A stretch of 64,000 nt of DNA from Diplonema papillatum (GCA_030068145.1 JAPJBO010000226.1:1-64000), one strand, 5' to 3'. Shown: positions 30,270 through 40,774, numbered from the stretch's first letter. The notes: generated by a model not told the origin, from the sequence alone. Translations and numbers: made by a program.

Positions 30270-30920
30270 ATGGCAAGCGAGAGAGCGTGCCGTACCCCAG
30301 GCAGGTCGCTGACGGATGACCTAGCGATTGTGTGTAGTGCCTATACCGACGAGGAATTGCAGTCTCTTGCCCAGAAGGTCACTGCTGCTGTCGATGAGTG
30401 GGCACAGGAATTTCAGATGAACATGTCAGTCAGCAAGACGCACGTCATCTACTTCCCGGTACTTCCATCTGATCCCATTACGAACATCGCCGTCCACTTC
30501 CCGTCGTCCGCTGTCAACTCTCGACTCTCTTTGCAGGTCTTTGGTGATCTCAGTCTGCATCCTTCTGACCTCATTGACGCTGCGACTTGCACATTTCGAC
30601 TCTCGGACAAGGCGAAACAGTTCAAAGACCCGCACCTCACAGCAATTGACGGCCACCGAATTCTCCAGTGCAATGGTATTGAAGTTGCCAATCACACCAC
30701 TATATGGGATCCACTCTACGCCTTTCAAAACGTTCACCTTACTTCCGCCCCGCTGCTCCCAAACGTTAGATCTGCCCGCTTCCTAGGAGTCATCTTCGAT
30801 TCGAGTCTGACGTTCTCTGACCATGTCTCGAAAACGGCGACCCGAAATGGAAAATTCACCCCCAGGAACAATACCCAGCGGACTGGAAGCGCAGGCAGGC
30901 CGGATGGAAGCATGAGGTGA
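30270..30920 (+). pseudogene. C-terminal RT palm/thumb fragment of a LINE
   Basis: A 216-residue frame. SLTDDLAIVCSAYTDEEL matches RT motif C with TDD in place of YADD, followed by a helix, then NMSVSKTHVIYF (motif D-like), and SARFLGVIFDSSLTFSDHV, which matches the FLG-x-x-D-x-x-L-x-F-x-x-H-V block of non-LTR elements. About 90 residues of insertion separate the last two. Motifs A and B are missing upstream, so the copy is 5'-truncated. It is not close to the intact LINE of this window. The Met at 30270 is unlikely to be a genuine start. Confidence 0.7.
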
Positions 30921-32130
30921 AGCAGATGGGACAGAGGAGGCGGAAAAACGGGGCCGCACCAGTGGCAGACCCGGACGTTGGGGTTAAACAATCGAAGAAG
31001 AAGTGTAAAGACGAGGAAACACCGACTCGGGCACACCGGCCGAGAACAGCCAATCATGGAACCCAGGGCACAATGGAGGCTACGGCGCGGTGGTGAAGTA
31101 ACGGAGGCTACGGCGCGGTGGTGAAGTAACGAAGCTCGCTCGCTAGCATCCGGCAAGAGCCAGCATGACACATGAATTTGGAATTGATGCTTCATTTGGA
31201 AACAGCGAGGGCAGAGGGTTAATCTGCTTGTACTAGGCTCCTCGGTTCCCGTAGTATCGGGGGAGTTTGAGGCAATTGCTGGCTGGTGGTCGGTTGTAGT
31301 CCGTTGCGTCAAGCACAACCGGGCTTGCCCTCTGGAGGCTTTGGAAAATAGTGGTTCCTGTCTGTCAGAGATGCGCATTCAGCGCTGCAATGGCAAAGCA
31401 TTCCAGGTACCTTCTGCGGTGGACCTACATATTAATTGGTGTTGGTTTTTACTCGACAGGACCCTGGTGCCGTCGGTTTAGCTTGATTGCAGCGATCACC
31501 TGCCATAACCTGAAGGGGTAGTGCAAAATAAAAAATCGGACCCCCCTTGAGTTTTTCCGGGTTTGTGCCGGGCTTGTGCCGGGTTTGCACCGGGCATATG
31601 GATCACACCATTTCAGAAAAAAAAACTTTTGCCACAAGACTTTCTGCTACTGGATGTCACATATGTGCCGGCTATACTACTGGCCAGTCCGCTGTTGGCA
31701 CTTTTGTGCCCGTTGTTGGTAGAATTTCTAGACGATGAGCTCAAAGGTGAGTGTGAAGATGAACTTGATGTGTCCGAGGGGTTGCGGTGGCAGTCTAGAG
31801 TTCAACAGTTTTGAACGCCGCGCGGGGTGCGTTTCGACAAAACCTTCCATAGTCGGAGGCTGCAGATGATAGACGATGCCACAGGAGAAAAAACACTCGG
31901 GTTTGCACTCGAGATCGCGGTTCGCTGGGTACGCTGCGAACAATAAAGCAGTGACCCAGAGGACTGTCGATTGCGCGGGTGTCCGTCAATCTCTTATCTC
32001 TCTTCTGACATGCCCCATTGCGATGTCACGGTCCTACCGAACCACCGTGCGAGAGCCTACTGACGGCTGGTCGGTGGCATTTCCATCGGCGAGAATAAGC
32101 GCCAGCTACCCGCAGATAGTATGGTGAACT
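30921..32130. other. Unassigned repeats
   Basis: A 28-bp duplication (GGAGGCTACGGCGCGGTGG) sits at 31077-31130. The tandem CCGGGTTTGTGCCGGG segment with an A run (31545-31630) repeats sequence at 18420-18490. No recognisable gene. Confidence 0.4.
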
Positions 32131-32520
32131 TCAACTTCTGCTTTCCTCCACCTTGTGCAAGGATGGTTGCTCTCGCGGCTTCTGCGGCGGTCTGCTGTCG
32201 AAACCCCCAAAGGCGGACGTCGACACCGTCACTTCGGGTGTAGTGGCTTTGTCAATATTACCCGAGTACACAAAGATGCCCTGCTTGGTGCAAACGGAGT
32301 TTGTCGGTACTCTGCCGACCCTCCTGTCAGCAAGCTTTAGCCAGTGGCCACCTTCTGATGCGTAGCAAACGGCGCCGGACTCACAAGACGTACCTCACCC
32401 ACATCGAAAGAGACCATTGATGTCTCGACATCCGCACGGAGGGCAGGTGCTTCTAGCACACGGCAATTGGTTAGACGCCGTGTGCAACGAAGGCAGTTAT
32501 GCTCAGGGATGTGCGGTCTA

Positions 32521-33192
32521 CAGGGGGGGGCTAAATACAATTGTCTTGGAATACAATTGTGTCCTTTGAATACAATTGTCTTTTTATTTGGCCGGTTTCA
32601 GAGTCCGTCCAGCTGAATAGAATTGTGTTGGAACACTGTTGGTTTTGGTGCAGTTGCCTTGGAATACAATTGTGCACACGGTTTGTAATCGTGGACCCTC
32701 CACAACAGGTCTGGACTCCGGTAGACTGGAGACCGGTGGTCACGTTTGTCAAGTTGTCAGTGACTGTTGTGAAACCTTTGTAGGCTATTACGAGTCACTG
32801 CGCAAGCGTACTAAGTAGCGTGATGACCCGGCAGGGACGTGGTTTGTCGTAAGTGGTCGGCGGTGGCGAAGGGCGACGCCCACTGCTTCTACTACTGCGG
32901 CCCGGCCGTAGAAGATTGCGCAAAATCAGTGGAGAAGTAGAGTGATTTTGGAAGGTGGCGCATTCGTCGGCGGAGCGTTTGTAGGTGGCGCTTTGGTGGG
33001 CGCCCTTGGACGAATCGGCTCGTGCAGCTTGGCCGGACTGTCTCCGTCTTGGCCGCGTGACAAGGCGACTTCTGTAGAAACAATTGTATTCCAAGACAAT
33101 TCTATTCAACAACTGTCAAGTTCTGCCGGGGCAGGGATTGGCGTGCGTGCTTTGGAATACAATTGTGCACAACTGTATTTAGCCCCCCCCTG
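32521..33192. mobile_element. TA-flanked inverted-repeat element (non-autonomous)
   Basis: The ends read CAGGGGGGGGCTAAATACA inward on both sides with an 8-G tract, flanked by TA at 32519-32520 and 33193-33194. ATACAATTGT words recur inside. There is no transposase. The TA duplication and CAGGG-type ends suggest mobilisation by a Tc1/mariner-like enzyme. Confidence 0.85.
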
Positions 33193-33343
33193 TAGACTGT
33201 CAGGCGACGAGTGCCGTTTTCTTCGCAAATATACCGCGGTACAAGGCATTGCCGCCGGTCAAGTGCACTAAGTCGCAAGCACCGTGAACGCATCGCTTGC
33301 CCCGCGTCCTTTTCATGCCTCCTCAGTCGAGTCTCAGATGCTA

Positions 33344-33979
33344 CTGGGGGGGCCCAAATACAATAGGTATAATGTTGTATTTGGAGGGGAAGGATAGAGA
33401 AAACAGGGTTTTCAAACAGTCTGGATGCTGATTGTCTGGCTGCAGGCACTTGCAGGTCAACATTGGAGGAAATTTGGCAAATATTTTGTGGGGTGGAAAG
33501 AGCTACCCCCCGGCATGTATGGCACCTTTTCTACACTCGATGTGGCCAAAAATCTGGCCCCCAGATGGCATTTCAGACTTTGGAAAAACCACTCCGCCGA
33601 GGAATCGAACCAGCACCCTCAGCATCACATGTGGGTGTGGTGACCGCTGGACCACGGGCTAAAAAAAAGCGGGCCATTTATTTTTGTTTGGGTGCGGGCC
33701 TCAGGAATTATTGATCCCTGACCTGAGGAAAATGCCACAGATAGCGAGATCAAGTAGTCGACTCGAACTTTCGGCTTCAGGAGTGTTCCACATTGAACTT
33801 CTCTCGAAAAAGAAGCTGCTCTCGCGAGGGGAAGCCCGTGGAACCCCCTGCAAAACCCCACTGGGGACAAATAATATTGTGTTCCGAAACAATGCTCAAC
33901 GAAACCCCCATTTCAGCGTACCTACTGTATTCCGAAATAATATTGTATTTGGGTACCTAATGTATTTGGGCCCCCCCAG
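33344..33979. mobile_element. TA-flanked inverted-repeat element with tRNA-like segment
   Basis: Both ends read CTGGGGGGGCCCAAATACA inward and are flanked by TA (33342-33343, 33980-33981). The interior at 33590-33660, on the minus strand, holds GTGGTCCAGCGGTCACC and GGTTCGATTCC, like tRNA A and B boxes. A related copy starts at 45217. No coding capacity. Confidence 0.85.
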
Positions 33980-34488
33980 TAGTAGCTGCTTGAGGCGTCG
34001 GAAGGCATAGACGCGTGCACTGCCCCGGACTGGTTCTGTGTGATAATCGCACCACAGTGGCAAAACCTCCCGACATGCCTTGCCGGTAAAACCGCGCACA
34101 CTTTCGAGGCTGAGGCTGTGCTTGTATCCCGCGTGCTTCGACTGCGTCCAGCAGGAGCTGGCTAAAGCTACGCAAATCTTGCTGTTTAGATTGACACCAA
34201 CGTCAAAGTAGCACGATATTGCTTGCCCAGCGCACCAACCCAGCACCGGGCATAGTCAGCTTCAAAGTCAATACACACTGAGGTAAACAAAGTCTACGCG
34301 ATTTGCATCGCCGTGAAGTATCGGTGTGATGAACAGGTTTTCGACTTTTCGCGAGCCGGACACGCTCGTGACTACGCCTGCAGTCGCTCTCACGACCGGT
34401 TCCAATGCACAGATCCCAAAAGTTTTTTTTTGGCAAAAGTTTTTTTTTTCCGGGGGTTCCCAAAAATTTACGCGCGCGCGGACATGGG

Positions 34489-35668
34489 CAGGGGACTTTA
34501 AAATACCGGTTTATCGGTTTGACAAACCGAATAAACCGGTTTGAGTTTTTGAGGGGAAAAAAAAAAAATCTTATAGACCGATTTCAAAGTTTTACCACCT
34601 TCACTGTGTAGTAGTACTATAGTAGTAATGAACGTACCTGCCTGTAATAGCGTACAAATAAGCCCTCAAAAAACAGCTTAACCTAAAAAGGGGGAAAAAC
34701 GGGGAGTGGGGGGGAGTGGGGGGCTCATCACGGTAGTATGCCCCCAAGGCGCCTCAGGGTCGAAGATGGGCGGGGGTCGCAAAACATTCTGGCTGCGTTC
34801 GGGTTGCCAGCAGCTCAGCGTCGGCGGGGAGTCTCTCCATGGATGAAGTTGCGTACGTCGCCACGTCTCCGCTCGTGCCTAATGCACACGACGTTAACGA
34901 CGAGCTACAGGATCTGATTGCATTGATCCAGGCACGGGGATGGACCGACTTCAATCAGGTCCTTGCAAACGTTCTGGGTGACGCATACCTCAGATCACTG
35001 TACCCAGTTTCGACACAGTTTCTGCTGATTGCAGCAACAGTTCCCATCGGGACTGCCGGTGTAGAGAGGCTGTTTTCGCTCCTGAAGCTTGTCAAGAGCC
35101 GTCTCCGTGCCACTCTGTACGACGATACATTGGAGGACATAATGTTCACCACCTTGGAAGTACCGTTCTCCCACGACAAAGGGATGGAAGACGAGGACCT
35201 CGAGTGTGTTGTTGAGGCATTCAGGGCTCACTCCGCAAACCCCGACGAGGACGGAAGATCACGAACAACCCGTTACTGCTCGTTCAAAACATACAAGGAG
35301 GCCTTGGTGCGCGTACGCGCTTTGGACAATCGAACTTTTGTCTCTGTACACACACAAACAGAGTAGCTGGTGTATGAAGCTGGTGTTTCTTTACGTCTCC
35401 GCCTTTTTGTCATTTCTTATTGCAACCTTTTGTTCTGAAAGAAAAATGTGCTTTTCTGACCAACACAGTGCTTCTTTTTGCTTCCTTCATGTGGATCATG
35501 GAAACCGAGAGTGCCTAGAGTGCGGAAAACTCCACACAGAGTGCAGAAAGTAGCCCGCTCGTGATGCAGCACCGCATGCAAGTGTGATACACCGACCTAC
35601 ATAACCAAACCGGTTTTTTGGCTCAAACCGGGTTTTTGGCTCGGACCCCAAACTTTTAAAGTCCCCTG
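34489..35668 (+). mobile_element. hAT element, 1,180 bp, with 8-bp target duplication
   Basis: Both ends read CAGGGGACTTTAAAA inward. They are flanked by GACATGGG at 34481-34488 and GACATGGG at 35669-35676, an exact 8-bp duplication as expected for hAT. Near each end lie AAACCGGTTT-type words. It carries only the 3' part of a transposase gene, so it is an internally deleted derivative. Confidence 0.93.
34839..35366 (+). CDS. Truncated hAT transposase (dimerisation domain)
   Basis: A 175-residue frame inside the hAT element. Residues about 50-110 read SLYPVSTQFLLIAATVPIG, then AGVERLFSLLKLVKSRLR and DDTLEDIMFTTL, the classic C-terminal hAT dimerisation block (S/T-x-G-x-E-R-x-F-S). The DDE/RNase H-like core and the BED finger are absent, so the product cannot transpose DNA but might still bind a full transposase. 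The tail after residue 115 is acidic and unassigned. The start Met at 34839 is simply the first in the frame. Confidence 0.8.
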   Translation: MDEVAYVATSPLVPNAHDVNDELQDLIALIQARGWTDFNQVLANVLGDAYLRSLYPVSTQFLLIAATVPIGTAGVERLFSLLKLVKSRLRATLYDDTLEDIMFTTLEVPFSHDKGMEDEDLECVVEAFRAHSANPDEDGRSRTTRYCSFKTYKEALVRVRALDNRTFVSVHTQTE

Positions 35669-35676
35669 GACATGGG

Positions 35677-35705
35677 CCAAAAAAAAAAAAAAAACCGCCT
35701 ACCCT
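35677..35705. repeat. Right half of the hAT target repeat
   Basis: GGCCAAAAAAAA... then CCGCCTACCCTAAG continues the dispersed repeat found uninterrupted, in reverse orientation, at 18339-18374. Confidence 0.7.
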
Positions 35706-35835
35706 AAGCAGTTTTCTGAAACATTGCTGGCCATACAAGCAGTATTGAAACATTGCTGGCCATATGAGCAGTATTGAAACATTGCTGGCCATATAAGCAG
35801 TTTTGTGAAACATTGCTGGCCATATAAGCAATAAT
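35706..35835. repeat. 29-32-bp tandem repeat (4 units)
   Basis: Four units of GAAACATTGCTGGCCATA with AAGCAGTATT or ATGAGCAGTATT tails, ending just before the stop side of the minus-strand ORF at 35865. Confidence 0.85.
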
Positions 35836-35864
35836 ATCTCAGGTGTTACTCTTTGACCGGCCTT

Positions 35865-36857
35865 TTACTCCACAAAACAGTTCAGCATACGAGGGCGGGA
35901 CGGGTCGTGGAGGGTCATCGCCTGTTCTTCTAACGCTTGCCTCCGCTGAGCATTGGAATCCGCGAACCGTGACATGCGCACCTGTTTGCGCACGAGGCAC
36001 GCCATGCGGGCAGGTAGCACGACCATGTCCCTTCTGCTCCGTCGCTGGCACGCCAGTTGCAAACACTGCTGCAGGAGGGTCCGTTCGCGCCGACTGTGTG
36101 CGGCACAGTCAGACTTGCATAATTGATCCTCGTCGTTCAGCTCGGTTTCGAGGCGCTTCGTGTGCTGCTGAACACGTTCAATGGCAGCGCGTAAGCGTGC
36201 AAGCTCAGCTGCACTACTTTGACGGGATGACGATGACGACATCGGCCTCTCCCGCGCACAACCCGGCGTCCCTGGGCGCAAACCCGTCCACGGGCGCCCT
36301 TCAGGCACTGCCGAGCTCGCCCGTAACCGTCCATCTATTCCGCCAGCTTTTACAGCGACTTCCTGCGCCGACGGGCGTTTTCCGTGGTGGTAGGAGTAGT
36401 GGTGGTCGTGGTCCACTGCGTCGCCAAGATCCTGCGAGCATGCCTGAGCGGCTTCTTCTTTCAGCAGCCTTTCCCCCGGCGCGGATTCCTGGCAATTATC
36501 CCCCGCTGAACCGAGCTCCCCGTTCCAACTCGAGAAGGCTGACCCTTTTGGCATTTCCTTTCCTGCAACGCCATCTACTCCACAGCTTTTCGCTGAAATC
36601 TGCCGATCCCGTGCGACAGCATTCGATTCGTGAACTCGCCACGTTTCGCTCACCCTCTGAGCAGTGGAACCGTGCGCTCCGTGATCGATAGTGAAACCAA
36701 CCCATTTGGCATCCCCAAGTTGCAGCTCACTCAGCAGTCTCCGTCTCCGATCGTATGCTTGGAGCTGCCGGCTCAGTCGGAGAGCCCTGGCGGTGCGCTC
36801 CTTTGCGCCAATAACTTGCACGGCAAGCTCTGCTTGGAGCCTCTCGACCTCGTCCAT
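35865..36857 (-). CDS. Hypothetical coiled-coil protein
   Basis: A 330-residue frame not recognised as any family. The N-terminus (MDEVERLQAELAVQVIG and the following Arg-rich helix) and residues about 215-300 (AELARLRAAIERVQQHTKRL) have heptad-like Leu/Ala spacing and look like coiled coils. The centre is Ser/Gly/Ala/His-rich and probably disordered. There is no signal peptide or membrane segment. It starts 100 bp from the inverted end of the element at 36957 and shares no repeats with it, so it may be a host gene. Plus-strand frames here are also open (one of 282 residues), so coding strand and even coding status are not certain. Confidence 0.4.
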   Translation of the reverse strand: MDEVERLQAELAVQVIGAKERTARALRLSRQLQAYDRRRRLLSELQLGDAKWVGFTIDHGAHGSTAQRVSETWRVHESNAVARDRQISAKSCGVDGVAGKEMPKGSAFSSWNGELGSAGDNCQESAPGERLLKEEAAQACSQDLGDAVDHDHHYSYHHGKRPSAQEVAVKAGGIDGRLRASSAVPEGRPWTGLRPGTPGCARERPMSSSSSRQSSAAELARLRAAIERVQQHTKRLETELNDEDQLCKSDCAAHSRRERTLLQQCLQLACQRRSRRDMVVLPARMACLVRKQVRMSRFADSNAQRRQALEEQAMTLHDPSRPRMLNCFVE

Positions 36858-36989
36858 CGCTTACACATTTCCCCCGCAGCGTCTTTATCTCACTGCACAC
36901 TCGCCCCGTCGAGAGGCCTTCGTTTTTTCCTCTTGATACCTGCAGTGGGTGCGAATAGTACTCTACACGGCGGACTCCCCCGCCGGATG

Positions 36990-37095
36990 GGGGAGTGTTT
37001 GTGCGGTCGTTTGCGCGATGGGGGTCACTCCCGCATTGCGGGAGTCCCACTCCCGCAATGCGGGAGTCCCACTCCCGCATTTATAGGTAAAATAC
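36990..37095. repeat. Palindrome cluster, left terminal
   Basis: Three or four overlapping ACTCCCGCATTGCGGGAGT palindromes in tandem, able to fold as alternative hairpins. The matching cluster, inverted, is at 41085-41160. Confidence 0.85.
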
Positions 37096-37659
37096 AAGGA
37101 AAGTGAGGCACTTCCGCATCTCTGTAAGCCAACCTGTAGTGAACTCACCAAATGGGCACCTGGGGAGTTGCCGCTTCACTTTTGTTTATTACAGCAGCCC
37201 AGAAAAGTTCCAAGACTTTGTCTGCGGTCTGGCACGACCTGCTCCCACCCAGCAGCTCGCAGTGAGAAGACTCTGGTTGTGGTCCAGCTACAATTGAGAA
37301 GAGCACCAATTGTCCCCCGAGCGAATGAGATACCGCCCACCCGACTTCCTGCACTCGAGTTGCTCTGACAACTGGGCCAAAGTCGAAGACAGATGTTCAA
37401 GCGGGGGCTGCAGATGTCCTTGCGTCTGCAATGCGGGAGTGTCGTTGCGGAAAAGCGGGTACTTCTCGGTTTGAGAGCGGTTGAGTACCACCTAAAGCTG
37501 TGCTTCGTACGCGTGCAGAACAAGACACAAGGCATGCACACATTGAACAGCACAAATGATACTGCTAGGATGCGGAGTTAACCCCCTCTGAGGATTCCGC
37601 GCCACTTTCCTTCTTCTGTGATTGGCGTTGGTGTCGTTGGCGGCTTCTCTCTTTCGGAT

Positions 37660-38568
37660 TCAAACACATCCGCTTCGTTCTTGCTTGTGCTGCCTACCCC
37701 AACCCCTAGCTTTTGTGCCCAGGCGCCACCGTTCGTGCCGATGAATGTGTGGCAAAAAAACCGAAGATCGTTTGTAGGTGGTTCCCGTTTCTGCAGAAAG
37801 GTGAAGCCTGTAGCAGGCCAAGACGCAAAACAGCGACAGGGAGCCCTGGCTTAGCAAGACTGTAACGGAGACATCGTATCGGAGCCTGCATCTGAACGTT
37901 TCGTTAAAGAAGGCGGGATGCTTGTGGTGCATGTGCTGAGATAGACCGTTGGCACTGATGGTGGCACTACACTTTGGGCACTTCATCTTGCAGACGCATT
38001 TCACCAGCGCTCGGTGACGCGCATCGAGGTGGGCTGCAAGGGCTGCTGTACCCAGCTTTTTGCAGAGGGGACACTCTTGGTCGTCAGAACTGCTAACCTC
38101 TTCCATCTCTTCCTCTTCCTCCTCCTCTTCCTCTTCTTCATCTTCAGAACCGTCGTCTTCAGTCTCCGTCTGTTCCAACTCCGCACGCGCCTCACTTTCC
38201 AATTTCTGAGGAGACATACGGCCAAAAGGTGTCAACAAACAGCTTAAGCCCTTGAGTGCGAAATTGCTTGCCGCAAGTGCCGACTCGGATCGATCCATTT
38301 CCCTCCGGGAATTGGAACATCGTACATCCCGAACCTCAAGAAAGAGGAATGCCCCCAGAAGCCCGCGAGACAGCCTCTTCTCCGCGGCCTTCTTCTGAGG
38401 CATCTCCATCTTCGTCACATGCCCCTTTGAAATGCGCATGGACTTGCCTGTACGTCGCTTGTGCGTGGCATTGAGTTGCCCGCACTTGTTCTTGCTGAGG
38501 CCGCTGTTTATCCGCGAGGCCACCAGCGTCTTTCCCACCTCCGCAACATGCTTCGACGACTTTCCCAT
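37660..38568 (-). CDS. Element-encoded C2H2 zinc-finger protein
   Basis: A 302-residue frame. The N-terminal 70 residues are strongly basic (THKRRTGKSMRISKGHV). An acidic run of Glu/Asp sits near 135-160, followed by two C2H2-like fingers: ECPLCKK ... HLDARH and MKCPKCSA ... HMHHKHP. The last 80 residues are hydrophobic and less convincing; the real stop may lie earlier or behind an intron. It lies inside the 4.2-kb inverted-repeat element, upstream of whose other ORF it reads on the same strand. A DNA-binding role at the hairpin-rich ends is a reasonable inference, but no catalytic domain is visible. Confidence 0.6.
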   Translation of the reverse strand: MGKSSKHVAEVGKTLVASRINSGLSKNKCGQLNATHKRRTGKSMRISKGHVTKMEMPQKKAAEKRLSRGLLGAFLFLEVRDVRCSNSRREMDRSESALAASNFALKGLSCLLTPFGRMSPQKLESEARAELEQTETEDDGSEDEEEEEEEEEEEMEEVSSSDDQECPLCKKLGTAALAAHLDARHRALVKCVCKMKCPKCSATISANGLSQHMHHKHPAFFNETFRCRLRYDVSVTVLLSQGSLSLFCVLACYRLHLSAETGTTYKRSSVFLPHIHRHERWRLGTKARGWGRQHKQERSGCV

Positions 38569-39022
38569 TACCCCTTGTGCCTTTCGTGGTGAGATTGTAG
38601 CGTATCACGGATGATATTTCCTTGAGCTCATGAATCTCGCTGTATGGAGTGACCCTATTAATCGAAGACGAACTGAGGACAACGTGCTAGGGGACGACGT
38701 ATTTGCGGATGAAAAGTCAGCAGGCGAGGTTGCAATGCACAGCCGATCCTCGCAGAAGTATTCCTTTCGGGAGAATACCCGAAGGGAAAGAGCAGAAACA
38801 AGCTGATCATGAAAAAGCAGATGACCAGGCAAAGATAAAACCGGAAGATGTTGATGCAATGAAAGACAGGCGAAGCTTCAGCAACCGCGAATCACAGGGA
38901 AAAAGGCGCCGCTGAAGAAGTACAAAAAATGAACGAGGATAAGGCGCATCGACAGTTCCCGCATACAGGTTCCGAGGAACAGGGCGAGGAGCAGATTGTC
39001 GAACAAAGAGTTAGCGGCGACA

Positions 39023-40015
39023 TCACTGAGAAAGCTCCATGATGTCGTTGCCCTGAATGAGGAGAGCCTCGGGCTGTCCGTCTTCACTCCCCGCGGCTCC
39101 CTCACTCTCTGCGTTTTCCTCCACAGCCAGGTCGACACCGAGGATTCTCCGGTATTCTTCCTGCAAATTGGGCAGGGGAATTCCATCACTACCCTCCTCC
39201 GCGCGCACGGGCTCCAGCACCATTGTAACCCGCCAGAGGGCAAGACTTTCCTGCCGGACGGTGTGCAGAGAAGCTGGCTGGAGTGCGGGCCTCGGCAGGG
39301 TGAACTGCGCGTGGTATTTCCCCGAGGGGACGTTGCTCCCCTCGTTGACGTCCCGCTGGCACACCAGTGTCACCACGTTCCCTTGGTAACGCAGCGTTAT
39401 CCCTCGGAAAATGCCTTCCACCCCCACGCTGTACTCGTCGGGGCCCGTGCCGAGCAACGGGGTAATGGGCGGGAAGCGGGGGTTGCTCACCGGCTTCAGC
39501 TTCTCGTCGTTCGCCGAAGCCAGTGCTGTGTACACGGACGCCATGTCCGCGCACTTGTATTTTGCATGAAGGGCGGCCTTCATGCGGACGTACAACCCGT
39601 TCTTGGTATGACTAGCGACTGCCCAAGCCGGTAACATTTTGGACCTGAGTGCTAAGCCACCCAAGAGCGTGTCTTGGACACCTTGCCTGCGGGTTTCAGT
39701 GCGATAGCACTCCGGCAGGGTGCCGTCCTTCTTCATCAGCGGCACCTGGGAGCTGGCTAGCTTACCCATGTCGAACTTTTCTTTCAACCGCTTCACCAAG
39801 CGGGAGTCGTTTTTTGTTACATCGGTGTCGGTCACGGTCGCGAACGTTGACCGCAGCTTGCCGAGGATTAAGACGCCCCCCGGCTTTTTCATGACGAAGC
39901 TTTCAACGAAGTCTGCCAGAACGCAGACCTGGGAATCATCTTCTGAACTGTCGCTTGCAGCCCTCTTCCGTTTGTTCGGCGTCGACTTTGGTGTCTTCGG
40001 CGTCTTCGGCGGCAT
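39023..40015 (-). CDS. Element-encoded protein of unknown function
   Basis: A 330-residue frame with a typical nuclear N-terminus: MPPKTPKTPKSTPNKRKRAA followed by an acidic Ser-rich patch. The body (residues 40-290) has mixed alpha/beta composition with a VADFVESFVMKK start, a KLRSTFATVTDTDVTKNDSR segment and an acidic C-terminus. I recognise no family and see no DDE, HUH or tyrosine-recombinase signature. Codon use and lack of stops support a real gene. Position inside the 4.2-kb element, on the same strand as the zinc-finger ORF, suggests a shared role in mobility. Confidence 0.6.
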   Translation of the reverse strand: MPPKTPKTPKSTPNKRKRAASDSSEDDSQVCVLADFVESFVMKKPGGVLILGKLRSTFATVTDTDVTKNDSRLVKRLKEKFDMGKLASSQVPLMKKDGTLPECYRTETRRQGVQDTLLGGLALRSKMLPAWAVASHTKNGLYVRMKAALHAKYKCADMASVYTALASANDEKLKPVSNPRFPPITPLLGTGPDEYSVGVEGIFRGITLRYQGNVVTLVCQRDVNEGSNVPSGKYHAQFTLPRPALQPASLHTVRQESLALWRVTMVLEPVRAEEGSDGIPLPNLQEEYRRILGVDLAVEENAESEGAAGSEDGQPEALLIQGNDIMELSQ

Positions 40016-40207
40016 TTCTTCCTCGTTTTTGTTGCTTTTTCGGAGTCCCCTTGAATTAATTTATCGTAGCAATAGCATGACGCCTCAGCATTTGCGATGC
40101 ATATTTGCATCCGAAGTACGGTTCCGCGAGGGGGTGCCGTTCGGCGGTGCTTTAGTTGGCACGACACGCAAATGTCTCGAATCATCCGGGGCCTGTGGAC
40201 AGGATCG

Positions 40208-40774
40208 TCAATGTGTCACCACTTCAGATCTCTGCATCCGGGTTGCGGAATGTTCACTTCTCATATTCCCTTTCGGCAATCCTGCACGTCCGCGATTGCT
40301 GTTGACACCTTGCTGACCCCGACCCGCCATCTCGCTAAAGCTTTCTGGCCATGCTTTTGCCCAGGAATGCGACACAAACGTGGCCAGGACGCGGAACAGA
40401 GGTCTTCCTCGGTGCAAAACCTTAGGACTTCTAGGATGAAGCTGCAAACTGTGCGGTGCAGCAGGCTTCTTCAGGAAGGTCTCGTTTGTGTTGCAATCGA
40501 TCCCCAGACGAATTGTCGCATGCAGTGAAGTTCTTGCTTCGAGGTCGATGGGACCTTGAAGCAAATGAGCAAAGCGAAATGAGTTTTGTTCTTTCGTGCA
40601 GCGAAGCGACGAGGTTGATGCTGTAGCAACCACCCACGCGCATGCAAATCCTCCGAGAGCGCCACTCCAATCGACATACCCGATACGCGGCCTTGAATAG
40701 AGACACCAACGAGCTGGCCCAACTTTACAGCTGCTTCTGTGATAGCAAAGCTGACCAGTCAGAAATGTTGCCAC
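40208..40774 (-). CDS. Possible small ORF in the 4.2-kb element
   Basis: A 188-residue open frame, Ser/Arg/His-rich, on the same strand and 190 bp upstream of the 330-residue ORF. YVDWSGALGGFACAW has a faint RNase H-like look but no further acidic motif supports it. It could equally be chance. Confidence 0.2.
   Translation of the reverse strand: MATFLTGQLCYHRSSCKVGPARWCLYSRPRIGYVDWSGALGGFACAWVVATASTSSLRCTKEQNSFRFAHLLQGPIDLEARTSLHATIRLGIDCNTNETFLKKPAAPHSLQLHPRSPKVLHRGRPLFRVLATFVSHSWAKAWPESFSEMAGRGQQGVNSNRGRAGLPKGNMRSEHSATRMQRSEVVTH

Larger units (their letters stand above)
32131..34250 (-). pseudogene. USP-like protease remnant broken by two inverted-repeat elements
   Basis: The minus strand from about 32365 reads EGGHWLKLADRRVGRVPTNS and then KQGIFVYSG, which matches the His-box end of a USP fold (GHW, the D-x-x-V strand, and the final F-V-Y-S). 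It stops at 32131-32133. Upstream, in another frame, come EHNCLRCTRRLTNCRVLEA and VSFDVGEVRLVSP, so a frameshift lies near 32365. Across the element at 32521-33192 the frame continues as RRQCLVPRYICEENGTRRL. Across 33344-33979 it may continue as VYAFRRLKQL back to about 34250. No Cys box is visible. It is a dead gene or element fragment; the assignment relies mainly on the His-box region. Confidence 0.45.

Noticed and set aside
35843..36691. 282-residue plus-strand ORF opposite the coiled-coil ORF
   Set aside because: Composition (Pro/Ser/Arg/Thr mix) looks like antisense of a helical protein; the minus-strand reading is slightly better, though neither is certain.
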